From the NCBI GenBank assembly GCA_027364575.1, contig DAHXPC010000003.1, positions 107,104-171,103 of the forward strand: a DNA stretch of 64,000 bases. The letters are read 5' to 3'. Position 1 is the stretch's first letter. Each line of letters starts with the position of its first letter. Of the stretch, positions 53,648 to 63,089 are shown in pieces. The DNA is from a bacterium (GTDB taxonomy: Bacteria > Pseudomonadota > Gammaproteobacteria > UBA6186 > Azoamicaceae). The translations under genes were made by a program, and so were the position numbers. The notes beneath the pieces were generated by a model, which made no database searches, was not told the DNA's origin, and saw only the letters and a program-made list of their open reading frames with translations.

Positions 53648-55527
53648 ACAACTTAGTATTTATTTTATTTTTAATAACAGGAAGCGTATATGCTTCTATG
53701 GAGTCTTCGCATCAGGCAGGACAGGGATTTGCTGAAAGTTTAAAAAATCAAGCATCCCAAGAGTTGAAACACATAGATAAAAACCAAATCCCTGGCTTTA
53801 AGACCGATAATCCACCTGAGACCGCTTTAAGCAATGGGGCAGACATAGATTCTGCAATGAATACTGAATTAGGTAAATCGGAAGCAGGTCAATTTTTAAC
53901 AGAAAGTTCTAAACACCATCCAAAATATAAATTAGACGTGAGTTCTGATCCACTTTTTAATGGTTTGCAAGGGCAATCGGCTGAAGAGAAATTGAATATT
54001 GCTAATGAACCTGAGGGAGTAGAGAAAGAAGGATTTATCGAAAAAACCTGTCAAGAAGGGGGTGAGGAAATCAGTTATGAGTGTTATGAAAACCGGACAG
54101 TCGTACCCAATGTACCCATAAAGCAGGTAACCCTTGTTGTTAACCATCTGCCGTTTGAACAGATAATGGAAGCCTATCAAGTCCAAACGAGAGCCCCTTC
54201 CTTTTGGCATCATAGCGAACATGAAACAAGATATCGACAAAAAGGTTGGCAGTTAAGCTTGCCAGTAGATATCAATGCATTTAAAGCAAAATTTTGTCCA
54301 GGTTTTGTGGCGCGAGATATTAAGACTAATACAGTATATAACATTGATTGCAATCGAATCTCGAAATATGCCATACACAATGCAAGCAATATTGTACAGA
54401 GTAATGGGATAAACAATATAGAAATTGTTAAGACAAAACGAGTTAGACATCTATTTTTTTGGCGTGATGAATACGATTTAACACATAATAATGAACTGCA
54501 TATTACGCTTTGGCATGATACCTATGAAGGTGAAGCGACCGATACTTGGAGTAATTGTGATGTCTATGAAGAAATGGTTGATCAAGGTCTGTGCCAATAT
54601 GGGGAACGAGTTTTAACCCAAGGTGCCCAGACCCGAAATATTGGTGGGCATAATATTTATAAAGATGCTTGGCAATATCGCTCAAAATTTGATTGTAAAA
54701 TGATTAAGGATGATTGCAGTCCCTTGCGAGCACAGGGATGCTATCAAGTTGGCTCTGCATGTAAAGAAAACCGTAATGGTAAGTGTTGGATTTTCGAACA
54801 ACGTTATCATTGTCCTAGTGGGAAAAAAGGCTTTGGCAAAGTAAAGTCCCCAGCCAGTGAAGCATTTTGTCTCACCGGAAACTGTCATGACAACTCCTAT
54901 CAGGCCAATGGGGACATGTTGGACGTTATGTCTAAACTCAGCATGCTAAAAGAAATTCAAAATGATATTCGTGCTCAGCTTGGGGGCAGCTTTCAAATAT
55001 TTAAAGGAAGCGACGAGCGTTGTAGTCGCGATTGTCTTAGCTTTAAAGATTGCTGCGGAGGCCATAAGGGCTGGGGTGTATCCTTACGCTTGGCTAGTTG
55101 TAAGGCGGAAGAACAGCAATTAGCATTGATGCGCCAACAAAGCCTCTGCCATCAGGTAGGCACTTTTTGTTCAAAGAAATTTTTAGGAAAGTGTGTTACC
55201 AAAAAAACCAGTTTTTGTTGTTTTAAATCAAAATTTGCAAGATTTTTACAAGAACAAGGTCGACCTCAACTGCACATGGGATTTGGAACGGCTGAATGTC
55301 CAGATTGCCGAGGCTTAAGCGTTGAAGAGCTGTCCAAAATCGATTTCACAACATTAGATTTCAGTGAATTTTTTGAAGAGATAATGCGAAAATATCAGCA
55401 ATCCGATCGTAACTTATTACCTATTAATAAGCTGCAAGAGAACTTAGAGAACATTCAGAAAGGCTTAAGATCGAGCGCACCCTCTGCCAAAAATGGAGTT
55501 GTGAATGCACCAAAAGAGGGGCTTTAA
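53644..55527 (+). CDS. traN: Mating-pair stabilisation protein TraN, copy 1
   Basis: 627 residues, exported and cysteine-rich. The N-terminal third (SMESSHQAGQGFAESL; KLDVSSDPLFNGLQGQSAEE) and the C-terminal half (FKDCCGGHKGWGVSL; KKTSFCCFKSKFARFLQEQGR) are near-identical to copy 2. Residues about 150-310 differ and carry the segment NHLPFEQIMEAYQ and WWRDE-like LFFWRDEYDL. TraN is an outer-membrane protein that contacts a recipient receptor. Confidence 0.93.
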   Translation: MNNLVFILFLITGSVYASMESSHQAGQGFAESLKNQASQELKHIDKNQIPGFKTDNPPETALSNGADIDSAMNTELGKSEAGQFLTESSKHHPKYKLDVSSDPLFNGLQGQSAEEKLNIANEPEGVEKEGFIEKTCQEGGEEISYECYENRTVVPNVPIKQVTLVVNHLPFEQIMEAYQVQTRAPSFWHHSEHETRYRQKGWQLSLPVDINAFKAKFCPGFVARDIKTNTVYNIDCNRISKYAIHNASNIVQSNGINNIEIVKTKRVRHLFFWRDEYDLTHNNELHITLWHDTYEGEATDTWSNCDVYEEMVDQGLCQYGERVLTQGAQTRNIGGHNIYKDAWQYRSKFDCKMIKDDCSPLRAQGCYQVGSACKENRNGKCWIFEQRYHCPSGKKGFGKVKSPASEAFCLTGNCHDNSYQANGDMLDVMSKLSMLKEIQNDIRAQLGGSFQIFKGSDERCSRDCLSFKDCCGGHKGWGVSLRLASCKAEEQQLALMRQQSLCHQVGTFCSKKFLGKCVTKKTSFCCFKSKFARFLQEQGRPQLHMGFGTAECPDCRGLSVEELSKIDFTTLDFSEFFEEIMRKYQQSDRNLLPINKLQENLENIQKGLRSSAPSAKNGVVNAPKEGL

Positions 55528-55528
55528 A

Positions 55529-57346
55529 ATGAGAAGCTTAATATTGATTCTATTTTTAATGACGGGAAGCATATTCGCTTCTATGGAGTCTTCGCATCAG
55601 GCAGGACAGGGATTTGCTGAAGGCCTACGAAGTCAAGCATCCCAAGAGTTGAAACACACGGATAAAAACCAAGTTCCTGGATTTAAGACCGATAATCTCC
55701 CTGAGACAGCTTTAATCAATGGTGCGAACATGAGTTCCTCAATCAATACTAAATTACAGAAATCAGATGCGGGTCAACTTTTAACGGAGAGTTCAAAGCA
55801 ACGACCAAGATATAAATTAGACGTGAATTCCGATCCACTCTTTAAGGGTTTGCAAGGGCAATCGGCTGAAGAGAAGTTGAATATTCGTAATGAACCTGAA
55901 GGGATGCAGAAAGAAGGCTTTATCGAAAAAACCTGCCAAGAAGGCGGGGAGGATATCAGACTCACGTGTCACGAAAACCTAAATATCCAAGTGAGCAAAA
56001 ACAATGAGAGCGTTCATATTCAAGTAAGATATCCTAATTTGATTAGTCGGATCCTCATTGGGTCAGATGTAAGACCAGAAGGGGATGGTCATTTTCACTT
56101 CCCACCTCATCTTTTTGGTGAATATTTTAATACCCATACTGTTATTGTGCAAGGTAATTTACCTTATTTTAAAACAAAAGTGTGTCCTATATTGATTGCA
56201 TGGGGCCGGATTAATATAGATTGTAATAGTATTCAAAGTTATTCAGTTGATCACGCTGATAACACTTGTGATCGCATGTCCAGCCCATTTAACAGTACCC
56301 CTGTTTACGGTTGGCTTCGAATGAATATTCAATACCAAACCCATCAAATCACTTCGGAAGAATGGCTCTCAGATTGCCAAGCGGCAGAGAGATTGGTTGA
56401 AGAGGGGATTTGTCAGTATGAAGATAGACAGTGTACCACAGGTCCAGAAACAAGAGTCATCAATGAATACTCAATTTATAGAGATTGTTGGCAATACAGG
56501 CAAAATTATCAATGTAAAATGATTAAAGATGAGTGTAGTGCCTTAAGATCAGAAGGTTGTCATCAAATACGATCACGATGCTTCGATAAAAGACAAGATA
56601 GATGTTGGATTTATGAGCAAACTTATAGTTGTCCCAATGGTAACTTAAATAGAGGCAAAACAAAATCACCTCCCAATGAGGTTTTTTGCATAACAGGCGA
56701 TTGTCAGGCCACGAATTACCAAGCCAATGGGGAAATGTTAGAGGTGATTGCACGTTTAAGCCTTTTAAAACAAATACAAGATGATATTCGAAACCAAGAC
56801 TGGGCGAATTTTCAAATCTTTAAAGGAACCGATCATAAATGTAGCAGGGACTGTCTAAGTTTTAAAGACTGCTGTGGTGGAATGAAGGGGTGGGGTGTAT
56901 CGCTGCATATTGCGGGATGTAAAAATGATGAGAAACAGCTTGCTAAAATGCGAGAACAGAATCTTTGTCATTTGGTTGGAACCTATTGTGCCAAAAAAGT
57001 CTTGGGAAAATGTGTTCGGAAAAAAACCAGTTTTTGTTGTTTTCAATCAAAGTTTGCACGATTTTTACAAGAACAAGGCCGTCCTCAACTGCAATTGGGA
57101 TTTGGAACGGCTGAGTGCCCACAGTGTCGAGGGTTGACCGTTGAAGAGTTGTCCAGAATTGATTTTTCTAAATTAGATTTTAGAGAATTTTTTGAAGAGA
57201 TAATGCAAAAATATCAACAACCCGATCGTCACTTGTTGCCGATTGATAAAATACAAGAGAACTTAGAGAACATTCAGAAAGGCTTAAGATCGAGAGCACC
57301 CTCTGCTAAAAATGGAGTTGTGAATGCATCAAAAGATGGGCTTTAA
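55529..57346 (+). CDS. traN: Mating-pair stabilisation protein TraN, copy 2
   Basis: 605 residues from ATG 55529 (GAGGGG eight bases upstream), aligned with the start of copy 1; ATG 55505 would add eight. Same N- and C-terminal frames as copy 1 (SMESSHQAGQGFAEGL; FKDCCGGMKGWGVSL; KKTSFCCFQSKFARFLQEQGR), but the middle, about residues 150-300, is different (PNLISRILIGSDVRPEGDG, HFPPHLFGEYFN). The pair arose by tandem duplication followed by replacement or fast change of the middle part. Confidence 0.92.
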   Translation: MRSLILILFLMTGSIFASMESSHQAGQGFAEGLRSQASQELKHTDKNQVPGFKTDNLPETALINGANMSSSINTKLQKSDAGQLLTESSKQRPRYKLDVNSDPLFKGLQGQSAEEKLNIRNEPEGMQKEGFIEKTCQEGGEDIRLTCHENLNIQVSKNNESVHIQVRYPNLISRILIGSDVRPEGDGHFHFPPHLFGEYFNTHTVIVQGNLPYFKTKVCPILIAWGRINIDCNSIQSYSVDHADNTCDRMSSPFNSTPVYGWLRMNIQYQTHQITSEEWLSDCQAAERLVEEGICQYEDRQCTTGPETRVINEYSIYRDCWQYRQNYQCKMIKDECSALRSEGCHQIRSRCFDKRQDRCWIYEQTYSCPNGNLNRGKTKSPPNEVFCITGDCQATNYQANGEMLEVIARLSLLKQIQDDIRNQDWANFQIFKGTDHKCSRDCLSFKDCCGGMKGWGVSLHIAGCKNDEKQLAKMREQNLCHLVGTYCAKKVLGKCVRKKTSFCCFQSKFARFLQEQGRPQLQLGFGTAECPQCRGLTVEELSRIDFSKLDFREFFEEIMQKYQQPDRHLLPIDKIQENLENIQKGLRSRAPSAKNGVVNASKDGL

Positions 57347-58103
57347 AACGATATTATTCATGGCTTGCTGCTTAGGCGTCTCGTTTGCGCGTGCAGGATT
57401 TTTTGATGAAAAAGCCAGTGGTTGGCACTGGTATCAAGAACCGGAGATGGAAGCCTTGAATACGCCAGAAGAGAGTCAACATAAAGCTATTGACAAAGGT
57501 ATGACAGCCACAGAATTGGTCAAAGCGTATCAGAAAAAACTTGAAGAAAGGTTGCATATGGCTTTAGTCAATCCTAGTTATCACAATGTGATGACTTATC
57601 AGAAGCTACAAAAAGAGTTAATGGATAGGGCTGAGAACTTTTCTCGTACTTGGATGCAAGTCGTTTATCATAACCCAGGACTCGATCATACCCTTGTCTC
57701 CCCTGTTAACCACAAAGCCCGTCATCTTCATTTAGATCAAGAAAAAATAGAAATCGCTAATACCATTAAAAATCTATCAGAAGACTATGGCTTGTTTTTT
57801 TTCTTTAGTAGTCAATGTGCGTACTGTCATCAATTTGCACCCATCGTTAAGCAATTTTCTAACACCTATGGTTGGAAAGTATTAGCCATTAGCGCAGATG
57901 GTGGTGGAATTGAAGGCTTTAAAAATGTGACCAAGGATAATGGCTTAGTTCAACAGTGGCGTGTTGAAACTCTCCCTGCTTTATTTGCAGTTAATCCCCA
58001 TACCGGGCATGTGATCCCGATTGCCTACGGGATGACATCTTTAGATGAGATGGAAATAAGAGTGATGGCTCTCATGGCGCAACCTCAAAAGGACACGCAA
58101 TGA
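57324..58103 (+). CDS. traF: Conjugal transfer protein TraF (thioredoxin-like)
   Basis: 259 residues from ATG 57324 (GGAG six bases upstream); ATG 57336 is an alternative. Signal peptide (ILFMACCLGVSFARA), then GWHWYQEP typical of TraF, and a thioredoxin fold with LFFFFSSQCAYCHQFAPIVK, a CxxC active site (CAYC) that is absent in F TraF itself but usual in many relatives. Likely supplies disulfide exchange to TraU, TraN and TraH. Overlaps traN2 by 23 bases. Confidence 0.93.
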   Translation: MHQKMGFKTILFMACCLGVSFARAGFFDEKASGWHWYQEPEMEALNTPEESQHKAIDKGMTATELVKAYQKKLEERLHMALVNPSYHNVMTYQKLQKELMDRAENFSRTWMQVVYHNPGLDHTLVSPVNHKARHLHLDQEKIEIANTIKNLSEDYGLFFFFSSQCAYCHQFAPIVKQFSNTYGWKVLAISADGGGIEGFKNVTKDNGLVQQWRVETLPALFAVNPHTGHVIPIAYGMTSLDEMEIRVMALMAQPQKDTQ

Positions 58104-59476
58104 AAAAATATCAACTACTCGTTGGTTTTATGTTTTTGATAAACATCTCGGTTGCCTATGCAAGCATAGAGGGAGACTTAAAACGTTTCTTTGATAGCAC
58201 GGGCATGTCTAATAATGTCAATGCGCCTAATGTCTATCAAGATCAGGCGGCAGGTTACTATACTGGGGGTAGTATTGTCACTCGAAATACCATTAAAAGC
58301 GCACAACTGGCCAGTATTCAAATGCCAGGGTTTAGAGCAGGCTGTGGAGGCATTGATGCTTGGATGGGTGGATTCTCTCATATCAAGTCCGCAGAACTTG
58401 TGAATATGCTTCGAAATGTCGGCAGCAGTGCAGCAAGCTATGGCTTTATGTTGGCGGTACAAACGGTCAGTCCGCAAGTGTATAACCTGTTGAATGAATT
58501 AAATGCCCTTGCTACTAAAGTCAATAACACCAATATCAATAGTTGCGAGACTGCGGCCAACATGCTAGGCGGGCTGTGGCCAAAATCCGATCAATCGAGT
58601 AAACACCTTTGCCAAGCCATGGGTTCTGATTTAGGTGCTTTTTCTGATTGGGCAGCAGCCCGTCAAGGCTGTGGTGCAAAGGGTGATCGCGATAAAGTCT
58701 TCAGAGATCATGGTTCAGATCCGCGTTACAAAGATATGTTGGTGGGTGAATTTAATCTGGCTTGGAAGGCTTTACAAGCCAATCATTTTTTAAGTGTGGA
58801 TAGACAGTTATCACAACTTTTTATGACCCTGGTGGGTTCAATTATTTCAAAGAAACAAAATCAGGGTTACGAGATACGGCCTTTGCCTGGGTACTCTGAT
58901 CGTGAGGATGTTTTAAATGGGCTTTTAAATGGTGGAAACACGCCCATTTATGTCTGTAATGATGAAAAATGCTTAAGTCCCGTGTTACAAAATGGGCACA
59001 TTCCAGAAAACCAAGCTCTTTTATCTAAGGTTCATGCCACCCTCGAGTCTTTGTTGCGCAAAATTGCTGATGATACAGAACCTACTCCGGCTGAAAAAGA
59101 TTTTTTAAATTCGACTCGTTTGCCCGTTTACAAGATGTTGAATGTCACCACGGCTTATAGAAAAGGCTCCTCTCCCTTAGACATTCATCAGTATGGTGAT
59201 TTAATCGCTTTGGATATTCTGTACAAATATATCTTAGAAATCATTGATATTGTGCATGACAGTGTCATGCAGCTTAAAGCGATACAAGTAGATGACTCAC
59301 CGGTTGAAAGATTTTTACAACAATTAAGAACAGCCAGAGAGCGTATTACCATAAGGCGCAATAGTGCTTTTCAACAAATGGACTCAGTGCTCTCGTTTAT
59401 TGAGGCAACGCAACTCATTGAAAAGCAGTTGCATGTGATGTTAGGCAATGTGGCTAATGAAAATAACTGGCTTTAA
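58100..59476 (+). CDS. traH: Conjugal transfer protein TraH
   Basis: 458 residues with signal peptide (LLVGFMFLINISVAYA). TraH pattern: LKRFFDSTGMSNNVNAPNVY, QAAGYYTGGSIVTRN, MPGFRAGCGGIDAWMGGFSH, and QTVSPQVYNLLNELN. Cysteines conserved. Periplasmic/outer-membrane factor for pilus assembly. ATGA overlap with traF. Confidence 0.95.
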   Translation: MKKYQLLVGFMFLINISVAYASIEGDLKRFFDSTGMSNNVNAPNVYQDQAAGYYTGGSIVTRNTIKSAQLASIQMPGFRAGCGGIDAWMGGFSHIKSAELVNMLRNVGSSAASYGFMLAVQTVSPQVYNLLNELNALATKVNNTNINSCETAANMLGGLWPKSDQSSKHLCQAMGSDLGAFSDWAAARQGCGAKGDRDKVFRDHGSDPRYKDMLVGEFNLAWKALQANHFLSVDRQLSQLFMTLVGSIISKKQNQGYEIRPLPGYSDREDVLNGLLNGGNTPIYVCNDEKCLSPVLQNGHIPENQALLSKVHATLESLLRKIADDTEPTPAEKDFLNSTRLPVYKMLNVTTAYRKGSSPLDIHQYGDLIALDILYKYILEIIDIVHDSVMQLKAIQVDDSPVERFLQQLRTARERITIRRNSAFQQMDSVLSFIEATQLIEKQLHVMLGNVANENNWL

Positions 59477-59487
59477 AGGGGAATAAA

Positions 59488-62415
59488 ATGGATTATCCAA
59501 TTTATAGTTTTGGCAATGGCGAAATTCTAAAAGGCTTATTTGATGCCATTGCCATGTGCCTGAACGCACAATCAGGCTCTCTTTATATTCCTTTAGTTCG
59601 ACTTAGTTTAATTATTGGAGCGCTGTGGACAGCCCTGTATGTTTTATATAACGATTATATTAAAGCCTTGGCTAGCTGGATTATCCCCATGACGGCGATT
59701 ATGCAACTTTTATTTGTGCCACAGGCTAGGGTGGTGATTATCGACCCCGTTAGCCGCTATCATCAAACGGTTGACCATGTACCCTATGGTCTCGCTTTTG
59801 CTGCCAGTTTTATTAGCCGGATTGGCCATGCTCTTACCGAACAAGTAGAAAAAGTATTTGTTCTACCAGATGATTTGAAGTATCAAAAAACAGGGACGCT
59901 ATTTGCTTCTAATTTATTGCAACAAGCACGAACCTTTCACATCTCTAATGATGATTTGGCTGAAAATATGCGCAATTTTGTAGGCCACTGTGTTGCCTAT
60001 GATGCCCTTTTGGGTCGAAAATATACGATATCTGATTTAAGACACAGCGCTAATATTTGGGCCTTAGTCTCAGAGAATGCCTCTCCTGTCAGATCTTTTT
60101 TGTGGCGAGAACCAAGAGCACCAGGACAGCTTGGTGCATATCCTGAAATCATCAGTTGTAAAATAGGCGTTCAACGATTTAATCAACAGTGGAACACTGA
60201 ATTAGATCGTTCAGCAAGCTTATTCGGCAAGAAAATATTTGGCAAAGGTTCCTTAATTAACCCTAGACAAGAACTTTTTAAATATCTTCCACTTGCTTAT
60301 AATCAATTAACCAATATGGCGCAATCTGCCCAAGATATTTTGAAGCAAAACATGATGATTTATGCTGTGGTGGATGGCATTGAGCAAAAATCAACCGCCT
60401 TAGGCAATGCCCCCAATTTTGCAGTACGCAGAGCCTATCTTCAACAAAGAGCAACGTACGAAACCTTAGGCGCAATGGCAGCTGAAATGCTCCCTACCAT
60501 GAAATCTGTTTTAGAAGCGATTGCTTATGCAACCTTTTTGTTTATTATTCCCTTAGCACTTTTACCTTTTGGGTATCGATTCTTATTCTCATGGATTAAC
60601 ATATTGCTCTGGCTACAGATGTGGGCCCCTCTTTATGCCGTATTAAATTACATTATGACGATGGCAGCACGCAGTAAATCCATTGCAGCACTCTCCTTAT
60701 CGAATGATGCTGGGGTTACGATTGCAAGCTCTGTTGGGTTAAGTAATGTGAATGCTGATATTGCTGCGATGAGCGGGTACTTAGCCATGAGTATCCCATT
60801 TTTATGTATTGCACTGGTAAAAGGGGTAGGCTCGTTTGTACATTTAGCCTCTCACTTAAGCAATGTTACCCAGGGGGCTGCAAATGCTGCCGCAACAGAT
60901 GCTGTCACTGGCAACTACAATTTTGGGAATGTATCGGAAGGCAATCGACAATTCTCCAATACCAATATGTTAAGCCAAAGTTATGGAGCAAGTTTACGCT
61001 CGGGCTCTTTTCATCAAGCGGATGGCCGTTCCGATCTCACGACCACAGCAGATGGTCAACAAATTTTAAATGTATCGAGCTCTAATGTACCCGTCACGAT
61101 TAATGCTGCAGAGACGCGTAGTTCCCAACAAGCAGCGCAAGCGAGCAAGCATTATCAGAATGCCCTGAGTCAATCGGAAGCATCCAGCAAAAGCTTAGCG
61201 AGCTCATATCGAGATATGGTCGATTTGGGTCAGCATATTGCTCAAAATGAGCATGTATCAGATCAGGTGAATCAAGGCAGTAGCATTGAGCAAGGGCGTT
61301 CCATTCAACGTGCCTCACAAATGGTAGAGAGTTTTGCTAAGGATAATAATATCAGTAAGCAACAAGCTGCTGATGTCTTAGCAGATGTTGGGATATCTGC
61401 TGGAACAAAAAACCCCCTAAGTTTGCTTAATATAACGGGGGGTATTAGTACAAAAGCTTTTGGTAGTGCTTATGATCAAGAAATTTATAATAAGGCGCAA
61501 AAATTATCGGAATCAACAGATTTTCAGGAAACTATGCGTGAAGCGGTCCAAGCATCACAGTCTCTGTCCCACTCGATGACAGATGATAAGGGTAAGCGGC
61601 TCTCAGAAAATATAGCAGGCTCTTTTGAAAAGTCAGATCAATTTCGTACGGAGGCCATGAAGAGCTTAAGAACTTCTGAAGATTATCAACAGCAAGCAGC
61701 CTATACAAAGGCAAATTCTGTCAGTATTAATTCAAATTACACCCAAGAGTTTGTAAATTGGGTTGCCGATCAACGTGCAGATAATACCAATGGAAGAATT
61801 GGTATGCATGGAGCTGCACATATCATGTCGAATGAACCTCAAGTACGCCTTTTATATGCAGAACGTTTTATGAATGAGCAGGGTCTGGGGCCAAAAGTAC
61901 CCAGTCAAGTAAGCGTTATGGATAAGGGATCTCAATTAAAAACAGCTTATGAGAATGAAAATAGTATTAATGCCAATCATGTTACAAGGGATGCCATACG
62001 AAATGTTCATCAGCAAGCAGAAGGCCAAAATCTTAATTGGGACTCAGAAAAGGCTAGTACGTTGCGACAAGAAGTATCAGATCAAAAGAAGAACGTTAAT
62101 GAGGGGATAGCGATGGAACAAAATGTGCTATCTGACACTTATAACAAAGGAAGTGCCAATTTTGATGAAAGGAAGAATAAATCAGTTATGGGACAAGCCT
62201 GGAGTGCGGAAGGACAACATCTGACAACTTTAATGTTTCCTTCTGAAAGTACTCCTCTAGTAGAAAGTTCTTCTACTCAAGGTTCTGGTTGGGAACACAC
62301 ACAACAAAAAGTGATTGTCAATAATAAAATACGGGTATTAAAACAGGAAAATAATGATACATCTTTAGTGAAATCATCTAATGAAATAGAAGGGGAATCA
62401 CAATCAAAAAATTAA
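59488..62415 (+). CDS. traG: Conjugal transfer protein TraG (F-type)
   Basis: 975 residues. Residues 1-450 contain the membrane domain (SLYIPLVRLSLIIGALWTAL; IAYATFLFIIPLALLPFGYR; INILLWLQMWAPLYAVLNYI) needed for pilus assembly. The C-terminal half is a long helical periplasmic/translocated domain, Ser/Gln/Ala-rich, which in F mediates mating-pair stabilisation and entry-exclusion recognition. AAAGGGG precedes the ATG. Confidence 0.95.
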   Translation: MDYPIYSFGNGEILKGLFDAIAMCLNAQSGSLYIPLVRLSLIIGALWTALYVLYNDYIKALASWIIPMTAIMQLLFVPQARVVIIDPVSRYHQTVDHVPYGLAFAASFISRIGHALTEQVEKVFVLPDDLKYQKTGTLFASNLLQQARTFHISNDDLAENMRNFVGHCVAYDALLGRKYTISDLRHSANIWALVSENASPVRSFLWREPRAPGQLGAYPEIISCKIGVQRFNQQWNTELDRSASLFGKKIFGKGSLINPRQELFKYLPLAYNQLTNMAQSAQDILKQNMMIYAVVDGIEQKSTALGNAPNFAVRRAYLQQRATYETLGAMAAEMLPTMKSVLEAIAYATFLFIIPLALLPFGYRFLFSWINILLWLQMWAPLYAVLNYIMTMAARSKSIAALSLSNDAGVTIASSVGLSNVNADIAAMSGYLAMSIPFLCIALVKGVGSFVHLASHLSNVTQGAANAAATDAVTGNYNFGNVSEGNRQFSNTNMLSQSYGASLRSGSFHQADGRSDLTTTADGQQILNVSSSNVPVTINAAETRSSQQAAQASKHYQNALSQSEASSKSLASSYRDMVDLGQHIAQNEHVSDQVNQGSSIEQGRSIQRASQMVESFAKDNNISKQQAADVLADVGISAGTKNPLSLLNITGGISTKAFGSAYDQEIYNKAQKLSESTDFQETMREAVQASQSLSHSMTDDKGKRLSENIAGSFEKSDQFRTEAMKSLRTSEDYQQQAAYTKANSVSINSNYTQEFVNWVADQRADNTNGRIGMHGAAHIMSNEPQVRLLYAERFMNEQGLGPKVPSQVSVMDKGSQLKTAYENENSINANHVTRDAIRNVHQQAEGQNLNWDSEKASTLRQEVSDQKKNVNEGIAMEQNVLSDTYNKGSANFDERKNKSVMGQAWSAEGQHLTTLMFPSESTPLVESSSTQGSGWEHTQQKVIVNNKIRVLKQENNDTSLVKSSNEIEGESQSKN

Positions 62416-63014
62416 AGTTTAGGATAGTTATCAAATTGTTTTGTACTGTTAACAGCAGTCCACGCAGCACTACCAGGCCAATAGGCATGATGTCTGTGCT
62501 CTTCAAGCGAGCTTTCTATGGGCTTATAGGGTGTACTACAGTGGCAATTTTTATAAATTAAAGGAGTTTTAATGTTAAATACACGTTTTAAAATGGGATC
62601 TAAGATAATAAATCCTAAAAAGACTATTGTAATCAGTGCAACTGCCCAATCTGAGGACTTAAAAAATACTAGAGTTATCAATGTAGAAAATATGGTTCGG
62701 CCTAGTCTTATTTTAGGAGAAAAATTTAAGTATCTGGCCAGTGCCTCAGAATTTAATCCATATTCTTTCTCGTCATCATTACTTAGATTTATTTTTTCGA
62801 AAAATTTAGGTGCCTGCAAGATTAGGAAGCCATCAATTAGTACAGTGAGGCTTAGCCAAAGTGGTAATATCCAAAAATGGTGTAATTTGAAAAAGTGCTT
62901 TAAGGTTTGGCAGAGCAGTACAAATGTAAGAATTTTGATCCCAGTAATGAATAAATTGCTACGCACCAAGCATGCATTTTTAAACTTCGATATGTCACAT
63001 TTAATAAAAGTCAT
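62412..63014 (-). CDS. Membrane protein at the traS position, reverse strand
   Basis: 200 residues with about four hydrophobic segments (ITGIKILTFVLLCQTLKHFF, FWILPLWLSLTVLIDGFLIL, TIFSTLITLVFFKSS, AVALITIVFLGFIILDPIL) and a His/Cys-containing C-terminal tail (YKNCHCSTPYKPIESSLEEH). GAGGGACAG precedes ATG 63014. F has traS, an inner-membrane entry-exclusion protein, between traG and traD; this gene occupies that slot but runs opposite and has no recognised homology. Confidence 0.7.
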   Translation of the reverse strand: MTFIKCDISKFKNACLVRSNLFITGIKILTFVLLCQTLKHFFKLHHFWILPLWLSLTVLIDGFLILQAPKFFEKINLSNDDEKEYGLNSEALARYLNFSPKIRLGRTIFSTLITLVFFKSSDWAVALITIVFLGFIILDPILKRVFNIKTPLIYKNCHCSTPYKPIESSLEEHRHHAYWPGSAAWTAVNSTKQFDNYPKL

Positions 63015-63089
63015 TTTCTGTCCCTCACAGCCGTTAAGTATAGCACGAATGAAGGGGGAATTGACAATATTTTTAAGGGAAGTATCGAA

